In this document: one piece after another, positions 37,062 through 45,826 of the stretch
Layout of the letters: each line of letters begins with the position of its first letter
How positions within the stretch are numbered: the first letter of the stretch is position 1
Notes under the pieces: model-generated
Database searches by the model: none
What the model saw: only the letters and a program-made list of their open reading frames with translations
Told to the model about the DNA's origin: nothing
Origin: Pseudomonadales bacterium
GTDB lineage: Bacteria > Pseudomonadota > Gammaproteobacteria > Pseudomonadales > Pseudohongiellaceae
DNA length: 45,826 bases
Reading direction: 5' to 3'
Assembly: GCA_022822865.1 (NCBI GenBank)
Contig: JAJDYJ010000099.1
Location: 1 to 45,826, forward strand
Program-made: the position numbers and the translations under genes

Positions 37062-38396
37062 TTGAATTCGGCACGGCCTGAAGAAGTTGATTTGCTCTTG
37101 CTCGCGCGATGGGTCGTGCCCGTTGTTCCCCGCGGCGAGGTGTTGTGCGATTTTGCGTTGGCGGTGCGCGATGGGCGTATTGCGGGGTTGAGCCCGGTGG
37201 ATGAAGCCCGCGCGCTTTGGCAGGCGGAGGAAGTGCTGGATCTGGGGAATCATGCGCTGATTCCCGGGTTGGTCAACAGTCATGGGCATACGCCGATGAG
37301 CTTGTTGCGCGGGGTTGCGGACGACGTGCCGCTGAAGGGATGGCTGGAAGATCATATCTGGCCGCTGGAGGAACGCCTCATTGGCCCGGAGTTTGTCCGG
37401 GCGGGCGCGCAATTGGCCATGGCCGAGATGATTCGCGGGGGCACGACTTGTTTTGCCGACATGTATTTTTTCCCCGACGTGGTGGCGGAATGCGTGACCG
37501 ACGCGGGCATGCGCGCGCAGCTTTGCGGGCCTGTTCTGGAGTTTCCCTCGATCTGGGCCGCTGACGCGGAAGAATACTTGAGTAAGGCCCGGGATTTGTG
37601 CGAGCGCTTTCGGGAGCATCCGCGGCTGCATATCGCATTCGGTCCCCATGCGCCGTATACGGTTTCGGACGGTCAGTTGCGCGCGGCGGCGGAACAGGCG
37701 GCGGATCTCGGTGCGCCGATTCATATTCATGTGCACGAAACCGCGGCAGAGGTCGAGGAGGCGGTGCGCGCAAGCGGCCGGCGCCCCCTCGCCCGGCTCA
37801 AGGATCTCGGCGTGGTCGGGCCGCGCTTCCAATGCGTGCATGCCACGCAATTGCTGGATGAGGAAATCGCCATGCTTGCCGCGACAGACGCTTCGGTGGT
37901 GCATTGTCCCGAATCGAATATGAAGCTCGCCAGCGGCGGCTGCCGCGTTGCCGACCTGCTCAAGGCTGGTGTGAACGTGGCGCTGGGCACCGACGGCGCG
38001 GCGAGCAACAACGACCTGGACATGTTCGGCGAAATGCGCAGCGCGGCCCTGCTCGGCAAGTTCGTGGCGGAAGACGCGGCCGCCCTGCCCGCGGCGGCGG
38101 TGCTGGAAATGGCCACGATCAACGGGGCGCGGGCGCTGGGAATCGACGCGGAAACCGGCAGCCTGGAAGCGGGCAAATGGGCGGACCTGTGCGCGGTCGA
38201 TCTTGGCCGGCTCAATACCAGTCCGCTGTATGATGTCTGTTCGCACCTCGTTTATGCCGCGCAGTCTTCCCAGGTCAGCCATGTCTGGTGCGCCGGCCGG
38301 CCTTTGCTCGCAGACGGCGAATTGCTCACGCTCGAGGAGAATGCCGTGCTGGAATCCGCGGCGCGTTGGCGGGAACGAGTGTTGGGCCTTCGTTGA
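37062..38396 (+). CDS. mtaD: 5-methylthioadenosine/S-adenosylhomocysteine deaminase (MtaD type)
   Basis: An amidohydrolase that deaminates methylthioadenosine or S-adenosylhomocysteine. It has 444 residues. Metal ligands are H74 and H76 in VNSHGHTPMS, then IHIHVHETAAEVEE, the H of CVHATQLLDE and the Asp of LGTDGAASNNDLDM. The chosen start is TTG 37062, with GGAGG eight bases upstream; an earlier TTG at 37047 would overlap that site. It is first in an operon with ubiG and a reductase, the same order as in P. aeruginosa. The exact substrate cannot be told from the sequence; related enzymes also act on guanine or chlorinated triazines. Confidence 0.9.
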   Translation: MNSARPEEVDLLLLARWVVPVVPRGEVLCDFALAVRDGRIAGLSPVDEARALWQAEEVLDLGNHALIPGLVNSHGHTPMSLLRGVADDVPLKGWLEDHIWPLEERLIGPEFVRAGAQLAMAEMIRGGTTCFADMYFFPDVVAECVTDAGMRAQLCGPVLEFPSIWAADAEEYLSKARDLCERFREHPRLHIAFGPHAPYTVSDGQLRAAAEQAADLGAPIHIHVHETAAEVEEAVRASGRRPLARLKDLGVVGPRFQCVHATQLLDEEIAMLAATDASVVHCPESNMKLASGGCRVADLLKAGVNVALGTDGAASNNDLDMFGEMRSAALLGKFVAEDAAALPAAAVLEMATINGARALGIDAETGSLEAGKWADLCAVDLGRLNTSPLYDVCSHLVYAAQSSQVSHVWCAGRPLLADGELLTLEENAVLESAARWRERVLGLR

Positions 38397-38413
38397 ATAC
38401 GGGCAGGACCGCA

Positions 38414-39127
38414 ATGGAAAATCTCGATCCACAGGAAATCCGCAAGTTCGAGGAACTGGCCAGCCGCTGGTGGGATCCGAACAGCGAATTCAGGCCCTTG
38501 CATGAAATCAATCCCCTGCGCATGGGGTACATCGCACGCATGGTCAATCCAGCCGGGAAAAAAGTAGTTGACGTAGGCTGCGGCGGCGGGATCCTCACCG
38601 AAGCCATGCGCCGCCATGGCGCCGAGGTCACCGGCATCGACATGGCCGACGCCGCGCTTGCGGTCGCCCGGCTGCATTTGCAGGAAAGCGGCCTCGATAT
38701 CGACTACCGGAAATGCACGGCGGAACAACTCGCAGACGAGGCGCCGGAAGAATTCGACCTGCTGACCTGTCTGGAAATGCTCGAACACGTACCCGACCCG
38801 GGCTCGGTGGTCGAGGCCTGCCGGCGCCTGCTCAAACCTGGAGGACTGGCGGTTTTCTCCACGATCAACCGCAATCCGAAATCCTGGCTGTTCGCCATTG
38901 TCGGCGCCGAATACATCTTGCGCCTGCTCCCCCGGGGCACTCACGAATACGCGAAACTGATCAAGCCGTCGGAACTCGCGGGCTGGTGCCGCGCCGCCGG
39001 TCTGGAACTCGAAGCGCAGATCGGCATGGGCTACAACCCGATTACCAAAAGGTATTTTCTGCAACGGAACCTGGACGTGAATTACATCGCCTGCTATCGC
39101 AAGCCCGCCGCGCCGGAAGCCCATTGA
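38414..39127 (+). CDS. ubiG: Ubiquinone biosynthesis O-methyltransferase
   Basis: Does both O-methylations in ubiquinone synthesis using SAM. It has 237 residues and starts MENLDPQEIRKFEELASRWW. SAM motif I is VVDVGCGGGIL (51-61), then VTGIDMA and the LEMLEHVPDP segment; RLLPRGTHEY near residue 175 is the UbiG-specific membrane-binding stretch. AGGA precedes ATG 38414, which is 17 bases after the mtaD stop. The stop overlaps the next start by one base (TGATG). Confidence 0.96.
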   Translation: MENLDPQEIRKFEELASRWWDPNSEFRPLHEINPLRMGYIARMVNPAGKKVVDVGCGGGILTEAMRRHGAEVTGIDMADAALAVARLHLQESGLDIDYRKCTAEQLADEAPEEFDLLTCLEMLEHVPDPGSVVEACRRLLKPGGLAVFSTINRNPKSWLFAIVGAEYILRLLPRGTHEYAKLIKPSELAGWCRAAGLELEAQIGMGYNPITKRYFLQRNLDVNYIACYRKPAAPEAH

Positions 39128-39885
39128 TGTTCGACTATCGTCCCCCCGCGGACCTGCTCGCGGGCCGCACGATCCTGGTTACCGGCGCCGGCAGCGGCAT
39201 CGGCCGGGCTTGCACACTGAGCCTGCTGGCGCATGGCGCGAACGTCGTCATGTTGAGCCGCAGCCGGAGCAAACTGGAAAACCTGTACGACGAGGCGGAG
39301 CGGTCCTGGCCGGGCCGGAGCTTCATTCAGCCGATAGATTTGAGCCGCGCCGGGACCGATGACTATGCCGCCATCGCCGCGAGCGTCGAACGGCAGTTTC
39401 CCGCCCTCGACGGGCTCGTGCATAACGCCGCCGTGCTCGGGCCGCGTTCGCCGATCGAATTCTATCCCGAGAAGCAATGGCGGGAAGCGATGCAGGTTAA
39501 CGTCAACGCGGCTTTCCTGCTGACGCAATGCCTGCTTCCCTCACTGGCGAAATCGGCCGATGCCCGCATCCTGTTCACCGCTTCCTCGGTAGGCCGCGAA
39601 GGGCGCGCCTGGTGGGGCGCCTACGCGGTGTCGAAGTTCGCCGTGGAAGGGATCATGCAAACCCTGGCGGCGGAAGTCGGCACGACTACTTCGATCCGGG
39701 TCAACAGTCTGAATCCCGGCGGCACGCGTACCGCGATGCGCGCCGCGGCCTATCCCGGCGAAAATCCGGACACCCTGCCGACGCCGGAATCGCTCATGCC
39801 GGTGTATCTCTATCTGCTCGGGCCCGATGGGCGAGACCTGCACGGTCAGGCATTGGATGTGCGGGATTTCGATCCGCGTCCGTAA
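39127..39885 (+). CDS. Short-chain dehydrogenase (YciK-like)
   Basis: A cytoplasmic oxidoreductase of 252 residues. The cofactor site TGAGSGIG is at 19-26, NAAVLG at about 100, and the catalytic set is S143/S144 (TASSVG), Y156 and K160 (YAVSK). In YciK-type proteins the substrate is not known. In Pseudomonas a phosphatase gene (mupP) lies between ubiG and this gene; here they touch. Its 3-prime end overlaps the convergent rluB by 40 bases. Confidence 0.92.
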   Translation: MFDYRPPADLLAGRTILVTGAGSGIGRACTLSLLAHGANVVMLSRSRSKLENLYDEAERSWPGRSFIQPIDLSRAGTDDYAAIAASVERQFPALDGLVHNAAVLGPRSPIEFYPEKQWREAMQVNVNAAFLLTQCLLPSLAKSADARILFTASSVGREGRAWWGAYAVSKFAVEGIMQTLAAEVGTTTSIRVNSLNPGGTRTAMRAAAYPGENPDTLPTPESLMPVYLYLLGPDGRDLHGQALDVRDFDPRP

Positions 39886-40604
39886 TTCCGCAATTCATCG
39901 ATTTCCGCTTGCTTGAGTTCGTGAAATTTACCCGCGGACACCGAACTCGGAATGAATACGGGGCCGAAACGCACTCTTTTCAGGCGGCTGACCTTGACGC
40001 CCTGGGACTGCCAGATTTTCCGCACCTCCCGATTGCGGCCTTCCATCAGTACGACGTGATACCACTGGTTCGCGCCTTCGCCGCCGAAAAAGCGGATATC
40101 GCTGAAACGGCACTCGTGGCCGTCTACGTCCACGCCTGTGCGCATTCGCTGCAACATTTCCCCGGTTACCTCTCCGAGCACGCGCACGGCGTATTCCCGA
40201 TCGATGCCGCTGGACGGATGCATGAGGCGGTGGGCCAATTCGCCGTCGTTGGTGAACAACAACAGTCCGCTGGAATTCAGATCGAGCCTGCCGACGGAAA
40301 TCCAGCGGCTGTTGCGCAGGGGCGGCAGGCGGTCGAATACGGTGGGACGTCCTTCCGGGTCGGAACGGGTGCAGACTTCATTTTCCGGCTTGTTGTACAA
40401 CAGCACGCGGCAGCGCGGCTTTTTCTTCCTGTCCGCCCGGATTTTCCTGCCGTCGACCGCTATCCGGTCTTCCGGCTCGACCCGGTCTCCAAGCGTTGCA
40501 AGCCTGCCGTTGACCTGCACGCGGCCTGCGCTGATCCATTCCTCCAGCGTTCTGCGCGAACCGAGGCCGGCGCGCGCCAGCACTTTTTGCAGTTTCTCGC
40601 TCAT
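39846..40604 (-). CDS. rluB: 23S rRNA pseudouridine synthase RluB
   Basis: Makes pseudouridine 2605 in 23S rRNA (E. coli numbering). It has 252 residues. An S4 RNA-binding domain (SEKLQKVLARAGLGSRRTLE) is followed by the RsuA-family catalytic domain with D108 in GRLDLNSSGLLLFTNDGEL, and the motif MEGRNREVRKIW. ATG 40604 is chosen, since the 33-codon extension lies in the repeat copy F. RluE or RluF types differ mainly by length, and 252 residues with this start fit RluB. The short C-terminus lacks the long basic tail of some RluBs. Confidence 0.9.
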   Translation of the reverse strand: MSEKLQKVLARAGLGSRRTLEEWISAGRVQVNGRLATLGDRVEPEDRIAVDGRKIRADRKKKPRCRVLLYNKPENEVCTRSDPEGRPTVFDRLPPLRNSRWISVGRLDLNSSGLLLFTNDGELAHRLMHPSSGIDREYAVRVLGEVTGEMLQRMRTGVDVDGHECRFSDIRFFGGEGANQWYHVVLMEGRNREVRKIWQSQGVKVSRLKRVRFGPVFIPSSVSAGKFHELKQAEIDELRNYGRGSKSRTSNA

Positions 40605-40623
40605 GACTTCGTGGCTTCGATCC

Positions 40624-40736
40624 GTCGCCGTCGGGTTGCGACTAGTGCAGCGGACGCCGTAAATACATCCCTGTAGGCTTCGCGTTCGACATCCATGTCT
40701 CACACGCCCGCTGCAATGAGCCCGCCTGACAGCGAC
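40624..40736. repeat. Variable-stem palindromic repeat, copy F (reverse, degenerate)
   Basis: The loop is well preserved (CGTAAATACATCCCTGTAGG and GACATCCATGTC on the plus strand) but the arms have decayed and pair poorly in the middle. The ends (GTCGC, GCAGCGG) still match. It lies between rluB and the acyltransferase gene, 20 bases upstream of the rluB start. Confidence 0.8.
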
Positions 40737-40760
40737 TCACGCCGTGCGGGACCCCCTCTG

Positions 40761-41663
40761 TCAATAGAACCCGGTGTTGTCGGGTTGGCGGCGGAAGCGT
40801 TTGTATTCCCATTGATATTGGTCGGGGCATTCCTGGACCATTTCTTCGATGGCCTGGTTCATGGCTGTCACGGAATCGTCGAGATTTTCGTAGCGCAGGT
40901 CCAGTTCCCGGACCACGGCGCGGAAGCCGGCGCTTTTGGGCAGTCTCGCGGCGTAGCCACAGAAAACTCTGACTCCGTTGCGCTGCGCCAGTTTGCAGGC
41001 CAGGGTCATGGTGTAGGCGGGCTGGGCGAAGAAGGGAGCGAAGACGCCGCTGCCGTCGGCTGGGACCTGATCGGGCAGGATGCCGACGAGTTCGCCGGCG
41101 CGCAAGGCTCGCAGCAGCTTGTTGACGCCTGCCTGTCCGCCGGCGGCCATGCGCAATCCGCCGCGGGCGCGGCTGCGCACCAACAGGCGATCAAGCGCGG
41201 GATTGTCGGGGGGCATGTACAGGAAGTGGGCGGGTGAGCCGTGGCACATTGATATTCCGAATATTTCCCAGTTTCCCAAATGCGGCGCGAGCAGAATGAC
41301 CCCGTTGCCGGCTGCGACGGCATCGCGAAACTCGTTGACGCCTTCCGCCTCCCGGATCAGTTTAGCCATCCGCGGCATCGGCCAGATCCACGCGCGGCCC
41401 ATTTCGAACAGGGCGCACAGCGAATGCCGCAGGCTGCGCCGGGCGAGATCGCGGACGGACGGCTCGTCGAGCTGCGGAAAGCATGCCTTCAAATTGCGCA
41501 AGGTGGTGCGCGCCGCTCGGTTCGGCAAGCGCAGCAGCAGGCTGCCGAGCGGTCGCGCCAGGCCATGCAGCAACGGCAGGGGCAGCAGGGCGCTAGTCGT
41601 TAGAAAAAGCCGTAAAAACAAATACTTGATTATGGCGGCGATCCTTGTTTGATGTTGCGGCAC
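40761..41663 (-). CDS. Lipid A / lysophospholipid acyltransferase (LpxL/HtrB family)
   Basis: An inner-membrane enzyme that adds a secondary acyl chain to lipid A. It has 300 residues from a GTG start with AGGAG just before it. One N-terminal hydrophobic segment (AAIIKYLFLRLFLTTSALL) anchors it. The catalytic H-x4-E is H128/E133 in APHLGNWEIFG. Further family blocks are RARGGLRMAAGG and the ILPDQVPADGSGVFAPFFAQ stretch. The gene is divergent from glyQ; P. aeruginosa also has a lauroyl transferase gene near glyQS. Chain length and position preference cannot be told from sequence. Confidence 0.9.
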   Translation of the reverse strand: MPQHQTRIAAIIKYLFLRLFLTTSALLPLPLLHGLARPLGSLLLRLPNRAARTTLRNLKACFPQLDEPSVRDLARRSLRHSLCALFEMGRAWIWPMPRMAKLIREAEGVNEFRDAVAAGNGVILLAPHLGNWEIFGISMCHGSPAHFLYMPPDNPALDRLLVRSRARGGLRMAAGGQAGVNKLLRALRAGELVGILPDQVPADGSGVFAPFFAQPAYTMTLACKLAQRNGVRVFCGYAARLPKSAGFRAVVRELDLRYENLDDSVTAMNQAIEEMVQECPDQYQWEYKRFRRQPDNTGFY

Positions 41664-41752
41664 CCGCTCCTGGCCGGCGGGGCGGTGGCTTCGAGCGGCT
41701 CCGCGGGCGGAAGTCCCCTCGAAGCCACCACTCAACGGATCCCTCAGCCCGA

Positions 41753-41986
41753 GTCGTCGTCATGTGGGCTTATTTCAGCGGGCGTGTGAGGGTGAGGCCC
41801 GGTCGGCAAAGCCGACAAGAAGCAGCGCTTCTTGAGGACCGAACGACTTGCCATGGATGGCAAGGCTGGAGTTGATCGGAGTCTACAGCCTTGCGCCAGG
41901 GATGGCATGTACAATCCTACTCGAAGTCAATGATTGAATGACCCTAATTTACGGCGTCCGCTGAACTAAGCCCACCTGACGACGAC
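41753..41986. repeat. Variable-stem palindromic repeat, copy G (long loop)
   Basis: Arms of 32 nt pair with two mismatches in the first 30, ending in GCGGGCG / GGCGTCCGC as usual. The loop is about 170 bases instead of 50 and holds different small dyads (GCCATGGATGGCAAGGC, AAGAAGCAGCGCTTCTT-like) while keeping the closing TTTACGGCGTCCGC. It fills the space between the acyltransferase and glyQ. Confidence 0.75.
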
Positions 41987-42040
41987 GTATCGAAGCTCAA
42001 TACCAGAAGCCTCATAATGGATAAAGCACGGAAATTCTAG

Positions 42041-42046
42041 GATAAT
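42041..42046 (+). promoter_or_regulatory. -10 box before glyQ
   Basis: GATAAT followed by CGCGGCC, like TATAAT-CGCGGGCC before mtaD. It is 34 bases before the glyQ start. No clear -35. Confidence 0.45.
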
Positions 42047-42079
42047 CGCGGCCTTTCTTGAAGCCGCCCCCGACTTGAC

Positions 42080-43003
42080 GTGAATTCCTCCGCAGACCTG
42101 AAAACATTCCAGGGACTGATCCTGGCCTTGCAGCAGTTCTGGGCGGACAAGGGCTGTGTCATCCTGCAACCATTGGATATGGAAGTCGGCGCCGGCACGT
42201 TTCATCCCGCGACTTTTTTGCGCGCCATCGGCCCCGAAAGCTGGAATTGCGCTTATGTGCAGCCGAGCCGGCGGCCCGGCGACGGCCGTTACGGCGAAAA
42301 TCCCAATCGGCTGCAGCATTATTACCAGTACCAGGTGATTCTCAAGCCTTCGCCGAAGGAGATCCAGCAACTTTATCTCGATTCTCTTGCTTTCCTCGGC
42401 ATCGACTCAGCCGTACACGACGTGCGCTTCGTCGAGGACAACTGGGAATCGCCGACCCTCGGCGCCTGGGGGCTCGGGTGGGAAGTCTGGCTCGACGGCA
42501 TGGAGATTACCCAGTTCACCTACTTTCAGCAGGTTGGGGGGCTGGAATGTCATCCCGTAAGCGGCGAGATTACCTACGGGATCGAGCGCATCGCCATGTA
42601 TCTGCAGGAAGTGGACAGCGTCTATGACATCGTCTGGTGCGACGGGCCCAATGGCGTGGTGACCTACGGCGACGTCTTCCTGCAAAACGAGAAAGAGATG
42701 TCCGCCTACAACTTCGAGGTCGCCGATACCGGGAAACTGTTCGGCTATTTTGACGATTGCGAAAGTCAGTGCAAGGAGTTGCTTGATCGGAATCTGGCAT
42801 TGCCCGCATACGAACAGGTGCTGAAGGCCTCGCATTTTTTCAATCTGCTCGATGCCCGCAAGGCGATTTCGGTGACCGAGCGGCAACGATTCATCCTGCG
42901 CGTGCGCGCGCTTGCCCGGGCGGTTGCCGAGGAATACCTGGAAAGCAGGCGCAAACTCGGTTTCCCGTTGGCGCCGGAAGAGGCGCGACGTGATTATGCC
43001 TGA
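42080..43003 (+). CDS. glyQ: Glycyl-tRNA synthetase alpha subunit
   Basis: Catalytic subunit of the alpha2-beta2 type GlyRS. It has 307 residues from a GTG start, beginning [20 protein letters not shown]. Signatures include [39 protein letters not shown] and [20 protein letters not shown]. The Shine-Dalgarno is weak. It is followed by glyS with an 8-base overlap. The standard proteobacterial pair is complete. Confidence 0.97.
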   Translation: MNSSADLKTFQGLILALQQFWADKGCVILQPLDMEVGAGTFHPATFLRAIGPESWNCAYVQPSRRPGDGRYGENPNRLQHYYQYQVILKPSPKEIQQLYLDSLAFLGIDSAVHDVRFVEDNWESPTLGAWGLGWEVWLDGMEITQFTYFQQVGGLECHPVSGEITYGIERIAMYLQEVDSVYDIVWCDGPNGVVTYGDVFLQNEKEMSAYNFEVADTGKLFGYFDDCESQCKELLDRNLALPAYEQVLKASHFFNLLDARKAISVTERQRFILRVRALARAVAEEYLESRRKLGFPLAPEEARRDYA

Positions 43004-45083
43004 AGCCATGGAGACCGCGGCGCGCGACTTTCTGTTCGAAATCGGCACCGAGGAGTTGCCGCCGAAGGCCCTGCGCGGCCTGTCGCAAGCGCTTGAGGCG
43101 GAATTCCGCTCGCTTCTCGCCAAGGCCGGTCTGGAACACGGAGAACTGCGCAGTTTCGCCACGCCGCGCCGGCTTGCGCTGCTTGCAAGAGATCTCGCCG
43201 GGAAACAGCCCGATCGCGAGATCGAACGATTCGGCCCGGCTGTTAGCGCGGCCTATGACGCCGACGGTGCGCCCACGGCCGCGGCGCTGGGTTTTGCCCG
43301 CTCTTGCGGCGTTGCGGTGGAAGAACTCGGCAGTTCGGAGCGCCAGGGCGCGGCCAAACTCTGTTTTACCAGACAGGAGCCGGGGACGGCCACGATAGAA
43401 CTGTTGCCGGAATTGGCGGAAACCGCGCTGGCCGCCCTGCCCATCCCCAGGCGCATGCGCTGGGGCGCCTCGCGTACCGAATTCATACGCCCGGTGCATT
43501 GGGCGGTGATGTTGTTCGGCGAAGAGGTCGTTCCGGCCCCGATTCTGGGAGAAACCGCAGGTAATGTGACCTTCGGACACCGGTTTCATCACAACGAGCC
43601 CATCGAATTGTCATGTCCGGGGGATTACGAGGCGGCCCTGGAACAGCCCGGCCGGGTGATTGCCGATTTCGCGCGGCGCCGGGAAATGATTCGGGAGCTG
43701 GTCACGGAACAGGCGAACCGGCTGCAAGCCCGGGTGGCAATGGACGAGGAACTGCTCGATGAGGTGACCAGCCTGGTCGAATATCCCGTCGCGCTGACCG
43801 GGGAGTTTGATCGGGAATTTCTCCAGATTCCCGACGACGCGCTGATTCTCACCCTGAAACACCACCAGAAGTGCTTTTGCCTGGAAGACGCGGACGGGCG
43901 GCTCGTGTCGAACTTCGTCACGGTCAGCAATATTGAAAGTCTCGACCCGAAGGAGGTCATCAAGGGGAACGAGCGCGTGATCCGGCCGCGGCTGGCGGAT
44001 GCGCGGTTCTTTTTCGAAACCGACAAGGCGCGCAGTCTCGAATCCCGGTTGCCGGAACTCGAAAAAGTGGTTTTTCAAGACAAACTTGGCACGATCGCTG
44101 CAAAATCGCGACGAGTTGCAGCACTTTCGCAACAAATAGCTGATGTTTTGGGTGTAGAGCCGGATGCCTGCGAGCGCGCGGCGATGTTGGGGAAATGCGA
44201 TCTCGTGAGCGATATGGTCGGCGAGTTTGCCGAGTTGCAAGGGATCATGGGTTCGTATTACGCGCGCAACGACGGCGAACCGGAATCCGTCGCGGCGGCC
44301 ATTCTGGAACAATATCTGCCCCGGCACACTGGAGACCGGCTGCCTGAGACCGCGGCGGGCCGGGTCGTCGCCCTGGCGGAAAAACTCGACACGCTGGCGG
44401 GGCTCTTCGCGATCGGCCAACCGCCGACCGGCTCCCGTGACCCCTTCGCCTTGCGCCGCGCCGCGCTCGGCGTATTGCGAATTCTTATCGAAGGCGGGCT
44501 GGAACTAGACCTCGTTGCCGCGATCGATGCGGCGGTTGCAGCCTACACCGAAACAGAACCGGCCCCTGATTGCCGACAGCAACTATACGACTTCATCTTC
44601 GATCGCTTGCGCGCCTGGTACGTCGATGCCGGAACCGACGCGAAAATCTATCTTTGCGTGCGGGCATTGAATCCGGCCAGCCCGCTCGACTTTCATCGCC
44701 GCGTCGAAGCCGTTGCCGATTTCGCCGGCAGGCCGGAAGCCGCCGCGCTCGCCGCGGCCAACAAGAGGGTTTCCAATTTGCTCGACAAGAGCGGGGAAGA
44801 AGCGCGGCAGGACGCGGTTTCCGCCGATTTGCTGTCCGAGACCGCGGAAAAGCAATTGCTTTCGCGCCTTCAGCAGCAAAGCGAGGCCGTGGCGCCCCTG
44901 TTCGAGGCCGGAAACTACCGCGAAGGATTAACGCGGCTGGCAAGCCTGCGGGACGATGTCGACAGGTTCTTCGACGAGGTCATGGTGATGGTCGAAGACC
45001 CCGCAGTGCGCGCCAACCGCCTGCGGCTGTTGCGCGACTTGCGTGAACTCTTCCTCCAGGTCGCGGACATCTCACTGCTTTGA
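42996..45083 (+). CDS. glyS: Glycyl-tRNA synthetase beta subunit
   Basis: The tRNA-binding subunit of GlyRS, 695 residues from ATG 42996 (a second ATG is at 43008). Signatures: [57 protein letters not shown] and [17 protein letters not shown] long HD-like and anticodon-binding C-terminal part follows. An earlier start in the same frame (42912) would overlap glyQ by 92 bases and is rejected. Its stop overlaps the gmhB start as TTGA. Confidence 0.96.
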   Translation: MPEAMETAARDFLFEIGTEELPPKALRGLSQALEAEFRSLLAKAGLEHGELRSFATPRRLALLARDLAGKQPDREIERFGPAVSAAYDADGAPTAAALGFARSCGVAVEELGSSERQGAAKLCFTRQEPGTATIELLPELAETALAALPIPRRMRWGASRTEFIRPVHWAVMLFGEEVVPAPILGETAGNVTFGHRFHHNEPIELSCPGDYEAALEQPGRVIADFARRREMIRELVTEQANRLQARVAMDEELLDEVTSLVEYPVALTGEFDREFLQIPDDALILTLKHHQKCFCLEDADGRLVSNFVTVSNIESLDPKEVIKGNERVIRPRLADARFFFETDKARSLESRLPELEKVVFQDKLGTIAAKSRRVAALSQQIADVLGVEPDACERAAMLGKCDLVSDMVGEFAELQGIMGSYYARNDGEPESVAAAILEQYLPRHTGDRLPETAAGRVVALAEKLDTLAGLFAIGQPPTGSRDPFALRRAALGVLRILIEGGLELDLVAAIDAAVAAYTETEPAPDCRQQLYDFIFDRLRAWYVDAGTDAKIYLCVRALNPASPLDFHRRVEAVADFAGRPEAAALAAANKRVSNLLDKSGEEARQDAVSADLLSETAEKQLLSRLQQQSEAVAPLFEAGNYREGLTRLASLRDDVDRFFDEVMVMVEDPAVRANRLRLLRDLRELFLQVADISLL

Positions 45084-45649
45084 ACGGGAAAACCGCCAAA
45101 GTGGTCGTGCTTGACCGGGACGGCGTAATCAACCGGGATTCCGACGACTTCATCAAGACTCCAGCGGAATGGCAGCCGCTTCCGGGCAGCATCGAAGCCA
45201 TCGCGGACCTGAGCCGGGCCGGATTCCTCATCACTCTGGCCACCAACCAATCCGGTCTGGCGCGCGGACTGTTCGACCTGGCCGCGCTCAATGCGATTCA
45301 CGAAAAGTTCCGCGGCCTCGTGGAAAACGAAGGCGGCGCCGTCAACGGCATCTTCTTCTGCCCCCACGGCCCCGACGAAGGATGCCGCTGCCGCAAACCC
45401 GCCACGGGCCTGCTCGAACAAATCGAAGCCGAGTTCGACCTCAGCCTGCGCAACCGCTGGTTCATCGGCGACAGCCTCAGGGATCTGCAAGCAGCCCGAA
45501 CACACGGCTGCAAGCCGGTACTTGTACGCACCGGCAATGGATCGACCACCGAAAAGTTATTGAAAAATAACGGTTTTATTGGAATTGACGTGTTCAACGA
45601 CCTGAGCCAAGCGGCAAACGCGCTGCTGTCATGCGGGAACAAAGACTGA
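45080..45649 (+). CDS. gmhB: D-glycero-beta-D-manno-heptose 1,7-bisphosphate 7-phosphatase
   Basis: Removes the 7-phosphate in ADP-heptose synthesis for the lipopolysaccharide core. It has 189 residues. The HAD motif DRDGVIN is at 12-18, ATNQSG at 54-59 and GDSLRD at 130-135. The zinc ligands C94, H96, C102 and C104 (CPHGPDEGCRC) mark the GmhB subgroup. The start is TTG, overlapping the glyS stop. The order glyQ-glyS-gmhB is shared with Pseudomonas. Confidence 0.94.
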   Translation: MNGKTAKVVVLDRDGVINRDSDDFIKTPAEWQPLPGSIEAIADLSRAGFLITLATNQSGLARGLFDLAALNAIHEKFRGLVENEGGAVNGIFFCPHGPDEGCRCRKPATGLLEQIEAEFDLSLRNRWFIGDSLRDLQAARTHGCKPVLVRTGNGSTTEKLLKNNGFIGIDVFNDLSQAANALLSCGNKD

Positions 45650-45679
45650 AACCGCGTGCGGTATTGGGCAACCCCCACC

Positions 45680-45718
45680 AAACCCGCTTCGCGGATTTGA
45701 CTCCCCCAAAGGGGGAGT
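45680..45718. repeat. Twin-hairpin repeat, copy 3
   Basis: AAACCCGC-TTC-GCGGATTT (one C-A mismatch) then ACTCCCCC-AAA-GGGGGAGT (45700-45718), in the same order and with the same spacing as the copies near 22.5 kb. It lies 30 bases after gmhB and may end its transcript. Confidence 0.75.
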
Positions 45719-45738
45719 AGCCGCGGAGTTTGATCGTG

Positions 45739-45826
<88 letters not shown>

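Overview
This 45.8 kb window is chromosomal DNA of a high-GC (roughly 60 % by eye) gammaproteobacterium outside the enterics. The gene orders are those familiar from Pseudomonas and relatives: thrS-infC-rpmI-rplT-pheS-pheT-ihfA-merR-tRNA-Pro; uvrB, wbpM/wbpL-like genes and a ComEA-like gene; gyrA-pheA-tyrA/aroA-cmk-rpsA-ihfB-lapA-pyrF; an MtaD-like deaminase, ubiG and a YciK-like reductase; rluB; an LpxL-type acyltransferase divergent from glyQ-glyS-gmhB. The species cannot be named from the sequence alone. Several expected neighbours are missing: no serC or hisC around pheA, no mupP between ubiG and the reductase, no O-antigen cluster beside wbpL, and no chorismate mutase domain on PheA.

Layout. 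0.1-5.2 kb: a short orphan ORF, a DUF2797 protein, rhomboid protease glpG, nadK, an exported metzincin protease, and divergently a DUF1428 protein. 5.2-12.8 kb: tRNA-Pro and the leftward translation operon headed by thrS and tRNA-Val. 13.17-20.34 kb: an integrative element with a tyrosine integrase and an AlpA/excisionase-like protein at the right end. Its cargo is a lipoprotein-free secreted coiled-coil protein, a membrane-anchored ankyrin protein, a four-cysteine mini-protein and two tiny helical proteins. More than half of its length is non-coding and packed with hairpins. 20.4-27.7 kb: uvrB, tRNA-Asn with a cyclophilin gene, wbpM/wbpL-like genes, a ComEA-like gene and pyrF. 27.7-36.6 kb: leftward gyrA-to-lapA operon. 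37-45.6 kb: MtaD-like deaminase, ubiG, reductase, rluB, acyltransferase, glyQS and gmhB. The last 60 bases hold a 36-base G run that looks like an assembly artefact.

The most unusual feature is a dispersed intergenic repeat with about 30-bp inverted arms around a conserved loop. The arms are complementary within each copy, but the middle of the arm differs almost completely between copies. Six full copies and at least three fragments lie in this window. The 7.2 kb integrative element has integrated into the loop of one copy, so its complementary arms are now 7.2 kb apart. Inside the element a 0.47 kb stretch carries about a dozen strong hairpins, many with GAA or GTA triloops.

The core genes form long co-directional operons with 1-8 base start/stop overlaps, and several starts are TTG or GTG. 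Several operon heads show extended -10 promoters of the TGnTATAAT type. All functions are assigned by reading protein motifs; no database search was run.
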